From contig OU452198.1 of the NCBI GenBank assembly GCA_911728435.2, positions 40,081,902 to 40,145,901 on the forward strand: 64,000 nt of DNA, read 5' to 3'. The translations under genes were made by a program, and so were the position numbers. This DNA is from Apoderus coryli. Lineage: Eukaryota > Arthropoda > Insecta > Coleoptera > Attelabidae. The notes under the pieces were generated by a model. That model worked only from the letters and a program-made list of their open reading frames with translations. It was not told the DNA's origin and did not search any database. Shown piece by piece: positions 12,105 to 21,950 of this stretch. The first letter of the stretch is position 1, and each line of letters starts with the position of its first letter.

Positions 12105-15100
12105 CTGAGATGATTCAAATATTTACATAAACAAGAGTTTGAAGGTTAATATTAAATAAGTTAAGCCTGTAAGAGTCAGATATATTGCTTATCAAACCAT
12201 GAAATCAAGATAAAACGAGAATTTGGCACTTTCAAATTAGAGGCAGGTATAGTATATTATGTAATATCCCACTTTTATTGGACCTTTCGGTCTCAATAAT
12301 ACTCTAATTTCCATAATATTCTAGATAGTGTTTGCAATTTGGGAGGGCTTTGCTGTGTTGAAAAGATTATTTATAATATAATAATTTTTACAAATGAAAT
12401 TTGTACTTTTAGTTTAATTTTCATTAGGTTTCATCAAAAAATAAAATAAATTATAAACAGCGGATGAAGTACAAAATTTCAGTGCTACACTTTGTTACTA
12501 TTTTTAATATCACATACCTAAATGATTTTAAATTAAAAAAAAATACAAAAATATATGGCGTCTGAATTATTGTTAATCCTTATAAAATCGGATAGTGCTG
12601 TCTTTGTCGTCGAAAATCTGCATAAAAAGGACCGCTTGTGACTTAACTTAAAGCTGCACCGAAGGTGCAGCCGCAGATCCGTCTATATGGAAAATTTGTT
12701 TTTTGCTGCATCCCAACGGGTACTTTTCAAGGGGATTTAATGCGGCCACACTATTTTATTAATTAATTTAATTACATCTACAAAAGTTCATTTTGTGTGC
12801 GACGCAGAGGGAGATATCAACTATTTCCCATCCATGTGACTTAGGTTATTGACAAACATATGATCACATCCATCCATCTGAGGGCTCTCATGACACTGTC
12901 ACTTTAGGTTATTAACTCTTTTTCAGTAATATTACTTCAAATACACAAGAAGTTATTTAATAAGAGCAAAAGATAAATCTATTGAGCAAGTCAGTAGCAC
13001 CAAATTCTTGGGAATATATACAGACAATAAATTGACCTGGAGCACGCACATAGACGCTGTAGTAAAGAAATTGTCCAGCTACAGATTCCTAATAAACAAC
13101 ATCAAAAATACTGTATCGAATGATATTCTTAAATTGATCTATTTTGGTCTGATACAGTCTACTTTAATGTATGGTGTTATATTTTGGGGGGGAGCGAGTG
13201 GGACTGCGAGGGTGTTCAGAACTCAAAAAAGGATCATCAGAGCGATACAGGGAATCTCTCAAACTACTTCCTGTAAGGACCATTTCAAAAAATTTAAGTT
13301 AATGATATTCCCTTCACTATACATGTACTGTCTTATAATACATATAAAAAAACAAAATGAAATATTGCCTAAATCAGAAGATATACATAGTCACAATACT
13401 AGAAATAAAAATAACTTGGTATTACCATTCTCCAGATCAACTACTGGTCAAAAGAACCCTAACTACATAGGTGTTAAATGTTTCAATAAAATTTTAAAAA
13501 TACAAAAGTTTCAAAACATTTCTATCAAAAAATTGAAACTGGAGCTGAGAACCTTTTTTATAGAGAAATGTTTTTATTCTGTAGACGAGTTTTTAAATTG
13601 TACTAATGAATAGTTTTAAGTCCCGAATTATAGCGGGTTATGTATGAATATTATTGATTTTGTGTTGTATGTAATATTATTGACTATCCCATAATGTGAC
13701 ATGTCATAATATTGTATATTGTTATCATTCTGAGGAGCAACGAATAAATTAAATAAAAAAATGACAACTTCTAAATTTACTACAACTATAATATGGAATA
13801 ACCATTTTATAGCACTACAATATACAACATGTTGATAGAAATTGATCTTAAACATGAAAATAATGCCGAAAACTTTTAGACTATTGATGTAAACAAAGAA
13901 AATAAACTATTTGACACAAGCAATTTGTCTGTCGTGTTAGTAAAAACAGATTACCAAAACCAAATTATGACGTGAAACTAGAGGTGCAACTATATTGGAA
14001 TTTGTCGATTTTTTTAAACCCATTTTCATGATTATGGGATTATGGGACAAGCAATTTCTTATATTTTTTGTCACAGTCGTATCGTAGAATAACGTACCCA
14101 TTCGTAAATTCTATTAAAAAAATATTTCCAAATTATGACAAACCAACGAATTTCAAAATAGAGAGATATGGTAGAATCATAACTGCAACCAACGAATTTC
14201 AAATTAGAGAGATATGATAAAATAATAATTGCAACCAATGAATCTCAAAATAGAGATATGGTAGTTCTAAAAAATAACGTCCACCACTATTAACGTTAAC
14301 GTTATTTTAACATCTGGTTAAACCAACGAATTTCAAAATAGAAAGATACGGTAGTCAATTTTTAGTATAAACTTTAAATTTATATACGGGGTAAGTGCGT
14401 ATTTCTTTATTTTGTTAAGGAGAAAAAAGTAATATTTTGAATAATTTTTGATTTCTTTAGATTTCAATTCAAGATTTCTTTGAAAGTTAAACTACAAGCT
14501 CCTAGAGGTGATCTACGGGGTAAATCAAAAATGTTTCTATTTATTTTCAATATTGAATTTTTTTTTTTTGAATTATTTTTTTGAATTTTTTTTTACAATC
14601 CTCATACCCTCAATGACTTTTGCCATAGATAAGACTACCACAAGACGACTGGGAAATCCCGCAATGGATTTCTTGTTAATATCATAGTTTTTGTTGTTGT
14701 GAATATAGAAAAATAAACAAAATAACGTGATCCCAGAAAAATTAACAAACATAGAAGTGGCATAACAAAACTAAAATCACAAAAATGTTTCTATGCTGTA
14801 GAACTTTTTATAAATATTATGTTTACTAATAAAATCCAAATCTATTGCCTGTTCATTTTATTCATAGAATCAGCACTCGTATTTCACATCGCAGTGTAAA
14901 TTATTATCAGGGTTGGTCACAGGTTCTTACATTACAACTATACAACATTTATACTATTTCTTGTTGTATTCGGCTTACATTATTATGTTCATAAAATATT
15001 TAACGTCAAGAAAACAATCAAATATTATAATAGGAATCACAAAAATCCAGTTCTACCGGATACAAATGCGTGGCAACCCCGCGCAGGCATTTGTATCGAT

Positions 15101-18100
15101 TTGTTTATTGTTGACACTTGACGATGACGCTTGCAGTGCTACGTATAGTTTTATAACCCGAATTGAGTGATTTCTATGAGCCTCTTTTACTTTAGTGCAT
15201 TTTTAGTGTGTAAAACTGGTTTTCCTTTAAATAATTGGGAAAAAAGTGTAAATAAGGAAAATGATTTTGTGGCGTAGCGGATAGTGTAAACAGTTATTGA
15301 CCTTTATGTGATTAAGACATACTTGGAAATTAGATGACATTTTTATGTCTGTTTATTTTTCTACGAGCGTGATATTTTTGATAGATGAAATCGTAAAAAA
15401 TACGATATTAAATTCATAAATCAACTGATAAATATTCATAACCGAGGAAGTTCAAAACTTAGTTGATGAGTTTGCAATTGAAAAAATGTATTTGAGGATA
15501 TTTAAGAATATGTAAGAAGCACAGAGAAAATATTTGAAGACTGTAAAATGTCAAATGACAGCCAAAAGAAGATATATTTGGCTTTCAAGTTAGTTTACCT
15601 GGAATTGAAGCAGATTTGAGTAGAGACATATAATCAATATGCGAAAACTATTTATAAAATAAATAAATAATAATAAATATTGCCTTTTATCCTCTGGCGA
15701 CGGGAACAGATTGATTCCTGAAACGTTAGGAGACGATTTTTCATTTACTTTTTTTTATTTATATTAAGTTCTATCCAACTTTTTTTTTAACTTAAGAGCC
15801 ACTGACAAATTTACATTTTTTCAATCACGCATTGGCTTTTATTATTAATCCGAAAGGATGCACGTCTACTGTGATTTTTCTGTTCTTTTTTAAATTTAAA
15901 ATCATTTATTTGATATTAAAAATACTTATACCTGTGGAAAATGCAAAAGTAGGAGCGAAATGATGTTTAAAATGAAAAATATGACATGCATGATATTACA
16001 TAATATTTTTTATTAAAAGGATTTCATGTCCGTAAATATAATAAATGAAACAGAATTTAATGGCAAAGCGGAATAAAATATTGGTTTTACCTACACAAGG
16101 AATTTTGTTTATATAGCAGGGCCTCAGTCTAATTCAATAGAACCAGACCGAGCATGGGTCGACAGATACTGACGAATTCGTTTCACTCTTGTTATGAGCT
16201 CGTCAGAGTACCATAGTCGTTGCCCATCTACAAATATCAGCCTGCATTTAAGCACAATAGGATATACAACAGTAGAGACATGTAAACACGTATCATCTCC
16301 ATGTACATAGTAATGCATATCCCATACCATGCAGAGGCCGAACAAACTCAATGTATAGGTAAAACCAATCGTATAAATAGAAATGAAAATAAAAATAAAA
16401 ATAAAAATAGTGTGAACACAAAACGCTAGCAGGAGACCATTTTATCCTTCGGCCAGCATCTCCCAAATATTTGGGTAGCAGCAATGCTCGGAGGGTGGTC
16501 TATTTTTGATGGAATCTAAACCCCAAGAAATAAAAATAAAATAATTGTTCAATATTTCACAAATTGTAGTCGAAAAATTATTGTATTCTTATTGTTTATT
16601 ATTTTGAAGATTTCGGTTGGTATGTGTAGAATTCACAAGGTGATCTACAGAGCCTAATTTATCTACCAATGAGTTTTGCTTTTCTGGTGAAGCATAATTA
16701 TTATGTTTACCTGATTTGACTTTGTTAAACAAATCCATAAACAAGTTAGTACTGCGTGCTTTTTCCTCATTTTTCTGTTTAATTGCATAAATTATGTTGC
16801 GTCCTTCCAAATTATCAATCTTTATCTCTCTCTTTGTTTTATCACGTTTCCTAAAAGACTTCTTCTGGTTACGTTCACTTTTTGAGTTTTCCTCACCCTC
16901 GTTATACTCATATAATAATTGTGAGTAATGTTTCTTGTTATAGTTATGTTTTTTAGATTCTTTATTATAGTGCTGTGTATTATATGTTGTTTTTCTTCGT
17001 ATCTGATATGTTGGTGGTAACTTAATTGATTTTGTATTGTCGTTTAGGATTCTCTTTTTTGTCAAAGTTTTCAAACCTTCGGAAGAATATTTAAAATTTA
17101 ATATGGATTAGTTTCTCGTAAATAGCCTTAGATTATGTTTGCATTTATGGTTTATTTGGAAAGCTTCTGAAGTTATGAAAAGAAATTCGATTCCTAATTA
17201 AATAATCTCCAAATTTTTGTCCCTTATTATTTTTAAAATTACCTATTATTGTCCAGGAAATCAAAGTCAAAACTCTACGACCGTATAATTTACAGGGTGT
17301 CCCAAATAATAACTTATTGTAAAACCTCTTAATTTCATCGATACATGCAGAACATTATTTTATTAAGTAGGTACCTATTTTAGATGTTACCAAAAAAAAA
17401 CACTTTCACTGAGTGTACGTTAGTGTACAGAACCATAGTCTAATAAATAATATACTAGTCCCCGCACTTGAACATATGCAGCCGTTTTGTCGTTGGTATT
17501 TGGCCCCTTCCCCGACCCTCAATCGTCTAGAATTCTGGTGCACTGGTCGCCCAGAATTTCTCTTCGTTTTCTACAATACACAGTCGACCAAGTAAGCGTA
17601 GGGAATTAAACAACAGCAAAGCAAGTTTTCACTTGTTCGTTACTCTCCTTTTCACTTTTCTCTCACCCATATTCGTACAGTTTATTTGTGCCCTACAAGT
17701 CGTAAAATCGGCGGCACGCTTTAGATCGCAATATAACAAAGGATTTACTTACAGTGCGGGGACTATTATATTATTTATTAGATTATGTATATTCGCTATT
17801 TTGCGCTTAATACGAATGCCACATACTATAAGGCACTTTGATGAATATTCTGTATTGGCTTCAAGAAGATAACAACATTTTACCTCTATGGTTGATTGAA
17901 GAACTAATGCGATTTCCAATGGCTGACTTTACTTCTTTCTTTGGGTAATAAATATGATCGTGTCGATCATTATGATCTTCAGCTGTCGTATCTTGCTCTT
18001 CATCTCTTATTGATTCTAATTCTGTATTATACAAACATTTATTAAAATCTATTTATTTACAGGTGGAATTTTCATTGTGTAATTTTTTTATTTATAAAAA

Positions 18101-21100
18101 TAAATTTCAAAATTCTTATTTAATATCTATGTGGCCTTGCATATCTAATATTTTAATAGAATAAAAGCAATCAATATTAAAAAAAATAGTGCATCCAAGG
18201 TAATTTTTGTAATTAATGCTCGTTTAAATAATATTAATTTACGCACGCATTTCATAACGTACAGTGAGAACCAGAAGTCTCGAAAAGTTTGCAAGAATGC
18301 GAGCGTTTCTGCCACTTTTGGTTAATAAAAATTATTTTATAATAGCTCTTCCAGTGGTGATGGAAGCTTAGAAGTTTCTGTCTATTCAGATAAAGAAATG
18401 ACGAATATTTTCCAAGGTCTTGTTGAACTGAAAACATTCAAATAATTGAATTATCAAAAAACAGTATTAAGACAAAATACTCCAAAACAGAGAATTAATC
18501 TAAATTGTATAATTTCGTTGTTCGAGGAACATCTTTTCTTCAAATTCATAACATGTGCTTCATTTTATATATTTTTTTTTATGATGTATTAATATGTTGA
18601 TACAAAATATATGTTACCTTTATCTCTTAGTTTTTTCTTTTTTAAAAACAACGGCAATATAGTAGTAGTCTGTTTAATATTTTTCCGTTTTTTCTCACGA
18701 TTTTCAATCATAATATTTAAAATTGATGCTGGACTCTTTTTACCAGAGCACTGTTCTGGTCCAAACTTTTTGCTCAATATCATTTCAAGGACAGTTCCGC
18801 GGCTTTTACGCTTTGGCGTTTGCATTTTATCCTCAGTTGTTGATGTGGCTTTCGATACTTTTTTTTTCCGTTTTGGTGGTGGTTGGGCACAACTTAAAAC
18901 ATGCTCATATCTAACTGGAGAAAATAGGAGAATTTTAAAGTTTGCATATTTGAGATTGAACAAAGTAAATATTAGGCTTTTTTTTAAGTGCCTATAATCA
19001 TAAAAAATGTAAATTGTGGATATTTTGGTTAAATGCTAATAAAACCAAATTATATATAAATCAAACGATGTCTACTCCACGAAACTATTTATATATATAT
19101 ATATGTTCAAATCCATTAGCGGTCAGCAATCATATAACCCTAATACAGGGTGAGTCAGTGGACTTATTAGGACTATATTCTAAAATAGGTGCCATGTATA
19201 TTCTAAAATAGGTGCCATGTATACAGGGTGTTACATTATCCCGTAGCATATCAAACTTACGTTGTTTAAATGAAGGACCCTAAATATTATTGTTGTGTTC
19301 GATTCAGACATCTTATTAAATATTTTTGATATAAGGTGTGTTTGCTCTAAAGCGCATAGTTTACTAGATATTTTGGATGTAAATTTGCGATTCAAGGAAC
19401 ATATTAGTAGAAATATTCAGAGAGGTTACCTAGCGCTTAAATCTTTATATCCTCATCGTAGTGTTCTTTCAGAAAAAGTTAAAATAAGATTATACGATAC
19501 CTTGGTCTTATCACACTTTAACTACTCTGATGTGTTGTATAGTCCTTGTTTACACAGTGTTGATGCTTTGAGGATAGAAAAGAAACAAAAGTCATGCCTT
19601 CGCTTTAGAAAATTTTCGCCTGTATCATATAAATTAAAATATGCGAATTGGCTAAATATGAACAAAAGGCGAATATGACATTCTGCAGTATTTTTTCATA
19701 AACTCATTTGTTCGAGGTGCCCGCCGTATCTATACGAAAAAATTAAGTTCAGAACCGATGTGCACACTTTAAATTTGAGATTTAGGGGTTTGATCTCACC
19801 ACCGTCTCATATAGGACGTCTAACTTTCAGCGCTCCTTTACATATAACGTCTACCCATTGTACAATGAACTCGCCGAGATATATAAAAGTATGTCATTCC
19901 GTAAATTTAAATCCGAGTTTAAGAAATATATGTTGTCTTTAACCAAAAATCATGTTTTAAAAATCGTAAGAATTTATCTCCATTTAAATGACCATCAAAG
20001 AAATATGACCCAATCATGATATCTCTGACTATAGCACCAAAAACGTTAACACTCCACACTCAGTTTAAAGTCTTTAGTTAATATTCGCTGGTATCAGGGT
20101 GTCTCCGGTGTGGGAATTTCTCGGGGCATGTTTTTTGACTTTTAAAATTAATATCTAGTTTACTATGCATTTTAGAGCAAACAAACCTTATATGAAAATC
20201 ATTTAATAAGATGTCTGAATCGAAAGCAAAAATAATATGTAAGGTCTTCCATTTAAAAAAACGTAAGTTTGATATGCTACCGGATAATGTAACACTCTGT
20301 ATAAATGACACCTATTTTATAATGTAGTCCTAATAGGTCTACAAAATCAGACGTTGAAAGAATTTTGAAAATCGGAATAGTTTTGCCACAGTAGACCTTT
20401 GCGTCTAGGTTGACTCACCCTGTATATGTTCAAATCGATTAGCGGTTAGCAATCATATAACCCTAAGATAATAATATAATTAAATTATGGTTAAAAACAT
20501 GGTTTTGTAAAACAAACTTATCTAGTTTACTTGGTTCGTGTAGTTTTAGGTTAATTTATTATCCATAATACTAATTTTTCATTTTTCTTTTGTTTTACTT
20601 GGTATTACTACTTGCAAAAATCCTTAAAAAAACGAGAAACTCTTTTATTCGTTACAGCACTATGACTAGCATGGATTTTTGTTATATTTATTATTTTTGC
20701 GACTACCGTTTACCTTTTTAAGATTTTTTGTAAATTACACATTAATAAACAGTTCAGTGACAATAAAGTGTAACGCAAATTTGTTTGCAAGTACGGGCCT
20801 GTCTACGCCTTGCAATTGACAAACTGCGAATATTACACAGCGCATGCCCAAAGATGTTCTCGTTGTTTACATTTCAGCGCCGTAAATTTGCCGTTTTCTC
20901 GATTATGTTTTGCTTATCTAAAGTTAAGATCAATCAATGCGTAGTACTCAATAACACTAAATTAAACGTTTTTCATATTATACAATATTTCGAATAACCG
21001 CCAACAGATGGTAGGTAGGTAATAAACCTGAAATTTATTATTGTATGTATATTAAGTTAAGTTATATAATAGGTAACGGTAAAACCTATTTTACAGTATT

Positions 21101-21630
21101 TTTACTACGCTTGTCCTCATATATGTGGACGCTATGAGCGAAAAGGTTAATATACTCCCAACTTTTCATCGCATACCGATTTGTACCTACTTCTTACAAT
21201 TACTTATCGCGATCTTCCCGGAAAAACGTTAGCTAATAGTTGAAATTTGACGCAGTACTTATCCAAAAGCATTGTTTCTAGAAATAAACGCTCCCTTAAC
21301 ATAACATATTAGTTAAGTAAACTCACCAACTATATTATTGGAAGATAATCGATTTTGCATTTCCAAAAATTCGGATACTCTTCTTTTGTATTCATCAGAA
21401 TCAAAAATTTTACACAACTTATATGCATCGCGCTGTTTCACAACTTGTTTTATTACTTCCGGATGAAAGCAGTATTTTGAATTATATCTGCATAACGATA
21501 TGAGCTGATATGTGTGCTAGAAGCAATGATCATAACCATAATTATTATTAATTGTTACAATTGCCACACACTTATTACTTACTGATCTGCATGTCACAGA
21601 TGCTAATTTTCCAGCTAAACACGTAGACAT
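11629..21630 (-). CDS. Lys-rich protein of about 500 residues with presequence-like N-terminus (six-exon gene, locus span)
   Basis: Six exons can be joined with consistent phases: 21630-21583, 21504-21327, 18914-18618, 18021-17884, 17076-16711 and 12104-11629, giving 1503 coding bases (500 residues). Every junction has GT/AG, and introns 2-5 are all phase 1. The first 31 residues contain K8, R15, R22 and K26 and no Asp or Glu, which fits a mitochondrial presequence. The body is Lys/Arg/Asn-rich with several short basic runs, so nuclear targeting is an alternative. I recognise no conserved domain and give no function. The gene is head-to-head with the Don Juan-like gene, start codons 278 bp apart, so co-expression is plausible. 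Introns are filled with retroelement and MITE debris. Confidence 0.75.
12105..12949. other. Intron of the minus-strand gene, first part
   Basis: Non-coding. It contains a small hairpin at about 12654-12672 (GCTGCACC, GAA loop, GGTGCAGC). Otherwise AT-rich without recognised features. Confidence 0.4.
12950..13613 (+). mobile_element. Non-LTR retrotransposon, C-terminal end of reverse transcriptase ORF
   Basis: A 201-codon open frame ending at 13613 carries the conserved tail of Jockey/CR1-like reverse transcriptases: STKFLGIYTDNKLTWSTHI, then an L-x-x-Y-F-G-L-I-x-S-x-L-x-Y-G-V-I-x-W-G-G stretch and R-x-Q-K-R-I-I-R-A-I. The catalytic FADD part is absent, so this is a 5'-truncated copy as is normal for these elements. 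It lies antisense in an intron of the minus-strand gene and is relatively well preserved. Confidence 0.85.
14136..14350. repeat. Minisatellite, four imperfect copies
   Basis: The unit ACCAACGAATTTCAAAATAG followed by AGAGATATGGTAG recurs near 14143, 14188, 14244 and 14321 with small changes. It lies in the same intron. Confidence 0.7.
14360..16588. other. Intron sequence without recognised gene
   Basis: Contains a T-rich run (about 14555-14595), an AAAAT microsatellite (16383-16409) and short unassigned minus-strand frames near 16124-16484. I could not link these to any protein family or splice them into the host gene. Confidence 0.4.
16589..17076 (-). CDS. Exon 5 of the minus-strand Lys-rich gene (spliced at 16711, or read through to a stop at 16589)
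   Basis: The acceptor ATTCTTCCGAAG opens phase 1 and the frame stays open to a stop at 16589-16591. A phase-1 donor (G|GTAAAC, exon end 16711) would join it to the exon at 12104. Alternatively transcription ends here and the protein stops 40 codons later. The peptide is Lys/Asn/Tyr-rich (for example KKHNYNKKHYSQLLYEYN) and has charged helical stretches such as IIYAIKQKNEEKAR. I favour the spliced version because the last exon fits in phase. Confidence 0.7.
17439..17783. mobile_element. MITE with about 28-bp terminal inverted repeats
   Basis: TCTAATAAATAATATACTAG plus TCCCCGCAC at 17439 reappears in inverse orientation at about 17755-17783 with one or two changes. About 345 bp, no transposase, inside an intron of the minus-strand gene. 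Confidence 0.65.
17884..18021 (-). CDS. Exon 4 of the minus-strand Lys-rich gene
   Basis: A 138-base exon, phase 1 to phase 1, with acceptor TATAATACAG and donor GTAAAA. It encodes an acidic, His-rich segment (E-D-H-N-D-R-H-D-H) and then AIGNRISSSINHR. It contrasts with the basic exons on either side. It is too short to stand out as an open frame and was found by splice phase. Confidence 0.7.
18022..18617. other. Intron of the minus-strand gene
   Basis: Non-coding AT-rich sequence; nothing else recognised. Confidence 0.4.
18618..18914 (-). CDS. Exon 3 of the minus-strand Lys-rich gene
   Basis: The acceptor TTTTCTCCAG is followed by 297 bases, phase 1 to phase 1. The peptide starts RYEHVLSCAQPPPKRKKK and holds further basic clusters (T-P-K-R-K-S-R and K-K-R-K-N-I-K). 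These could act as nuclear localisation signals or bind acidic partners. Donor GTAACA is weaker than consensus. Confidence 0.75.
19146..20422. mobile_element. CAGGGTGAGTC-ended TIR element carrying retroelement debris
   Basis: TA-flanked ends CAGGGTGAGTC and GACTCACCCTG. Inner arms (about 19217-19420 and 20100-20310) are inverse copies with many changes. A reverse-transcriptase fragment lies between them. A 44-base sequence beginning TATATGTTCAAATC flanks both sides (19100-19143 and 20423-20466) with two mismatches. Confidence 0.65.
19300..19940 (+). pseudogene. Non-LTR reverse transcriptase tail, broken
   Basis: Reads LDVNLRFKEHISRNIQRGYL and later KVKIRLYDTLVLSHFNYSDV, the end of a Jockey-like reverse transcriptase (N-L-x-F-x-x-H-I then L-V-x-S-H-F-x-Y-x-D-V-x-Y). 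A stop at 19678 and frame changes show decay. Confidence 0.7.
21327..21504 (-). CDS. Exon 2 of the minus-strand Lys-rich gene
   Basis: The acceptor CACATATCAG keeps phase 0; an AG 15 bases further in would break the frame. The 59 full codons begin LISLCRYNSKYCFHPEVIKQ and include a charged, probably helical segment with D-A-Y-K-L-C-K and E-Y-K-R-R. The donor is GTGAGT, phase 1. The first acidic residue of the joined protein (E32) lies here. Confidence 0.75.
21583..21630 (-). CDS. Exon 1 of the minus-strand Lys-rich gene
   Basis: ATG at 21630-21628 opens 16 codons, MSTCLAGKLASVTCRS, ending at a consensus donor (GTAAGT, 21582-21577) in phase 0. The peptide is basic and hydroxylated, the start of a presequence-like segment. 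No upstream in-frame ATG is needed because the divergent neighbour begins only 278 bp away. Confidence 0.7.
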
Positions 21631-21908
21631 GTCACAGGCAATTTGGATTTATTATTTGCTTTAAGTTAAATTAACAAAAAACACTCATCATTGATGATAA
21701 AATTTAACTACGAATTTTGAGACATTTTTTGACATTTCTATTAACAATATTTTTTATATAACGTGGCCACAATGTGACTTCACATTTTGCCAAACAAATT
21801 AGAAACAAAATTCAACAATTTCAAACGTCATTCTGTCAAATCTTCCGTGTATCGTGCCAAAATTCGTCAAGTTTTTCTTAAAATATCCATCCAACAAAAT
21901 TCCCAGTG
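21631..21908. promoter_or_regulatory. Bidirectional promoter region between divergent genes
   Basis: The two start codons face away from each other across 278 bp, so both core promoters and both 5' leaders must fit here unless there are upstream non-coding exons. TTTTTATATAACG (about 21749-21761) is TATA-like on either strand. No testis element could be identified by eye. Confidence 0.5.
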
Positions 21909-21950
21909 ATGAATTCATTTATCAGAAATGTAAAGTCGTTGAAAAAACCG
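21909..21950 (+). CDS. Exon 1 of the Don Juan-like gene
   Basis: ATG at 21909 starts MNSFIRNVKSLKKP and runs straight into a strong donor (GTAAGT at 21951), phase 0. The peptide is short, basic and amphipathic, as in mitochondrial presequences. This start is chosen because exon 2 lacks a suitable ATG before its conserved stretch and the phases match. Confidence 0.65.

Noticed and set aside
12654..12672. Short GC-rich hairpin considered as a terminator or small RNA
   Set aside because: Only 8-bp arms and no neighbouring transcript end; expected by chance in a window this size.
16124..16484. Two overlapping minus-strand frames of 60-75 codons
   Set aside because: No family, no start or splice context, low coding character; they lie in an intron.
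18611..18997. Plus-strand open frame of 128 codons with a poly-Phe segment
   Set aside because: Antisense to exon 3 of the minus-strand gene, which has consistent splice phases; the Phe run mirrors Lys codons.
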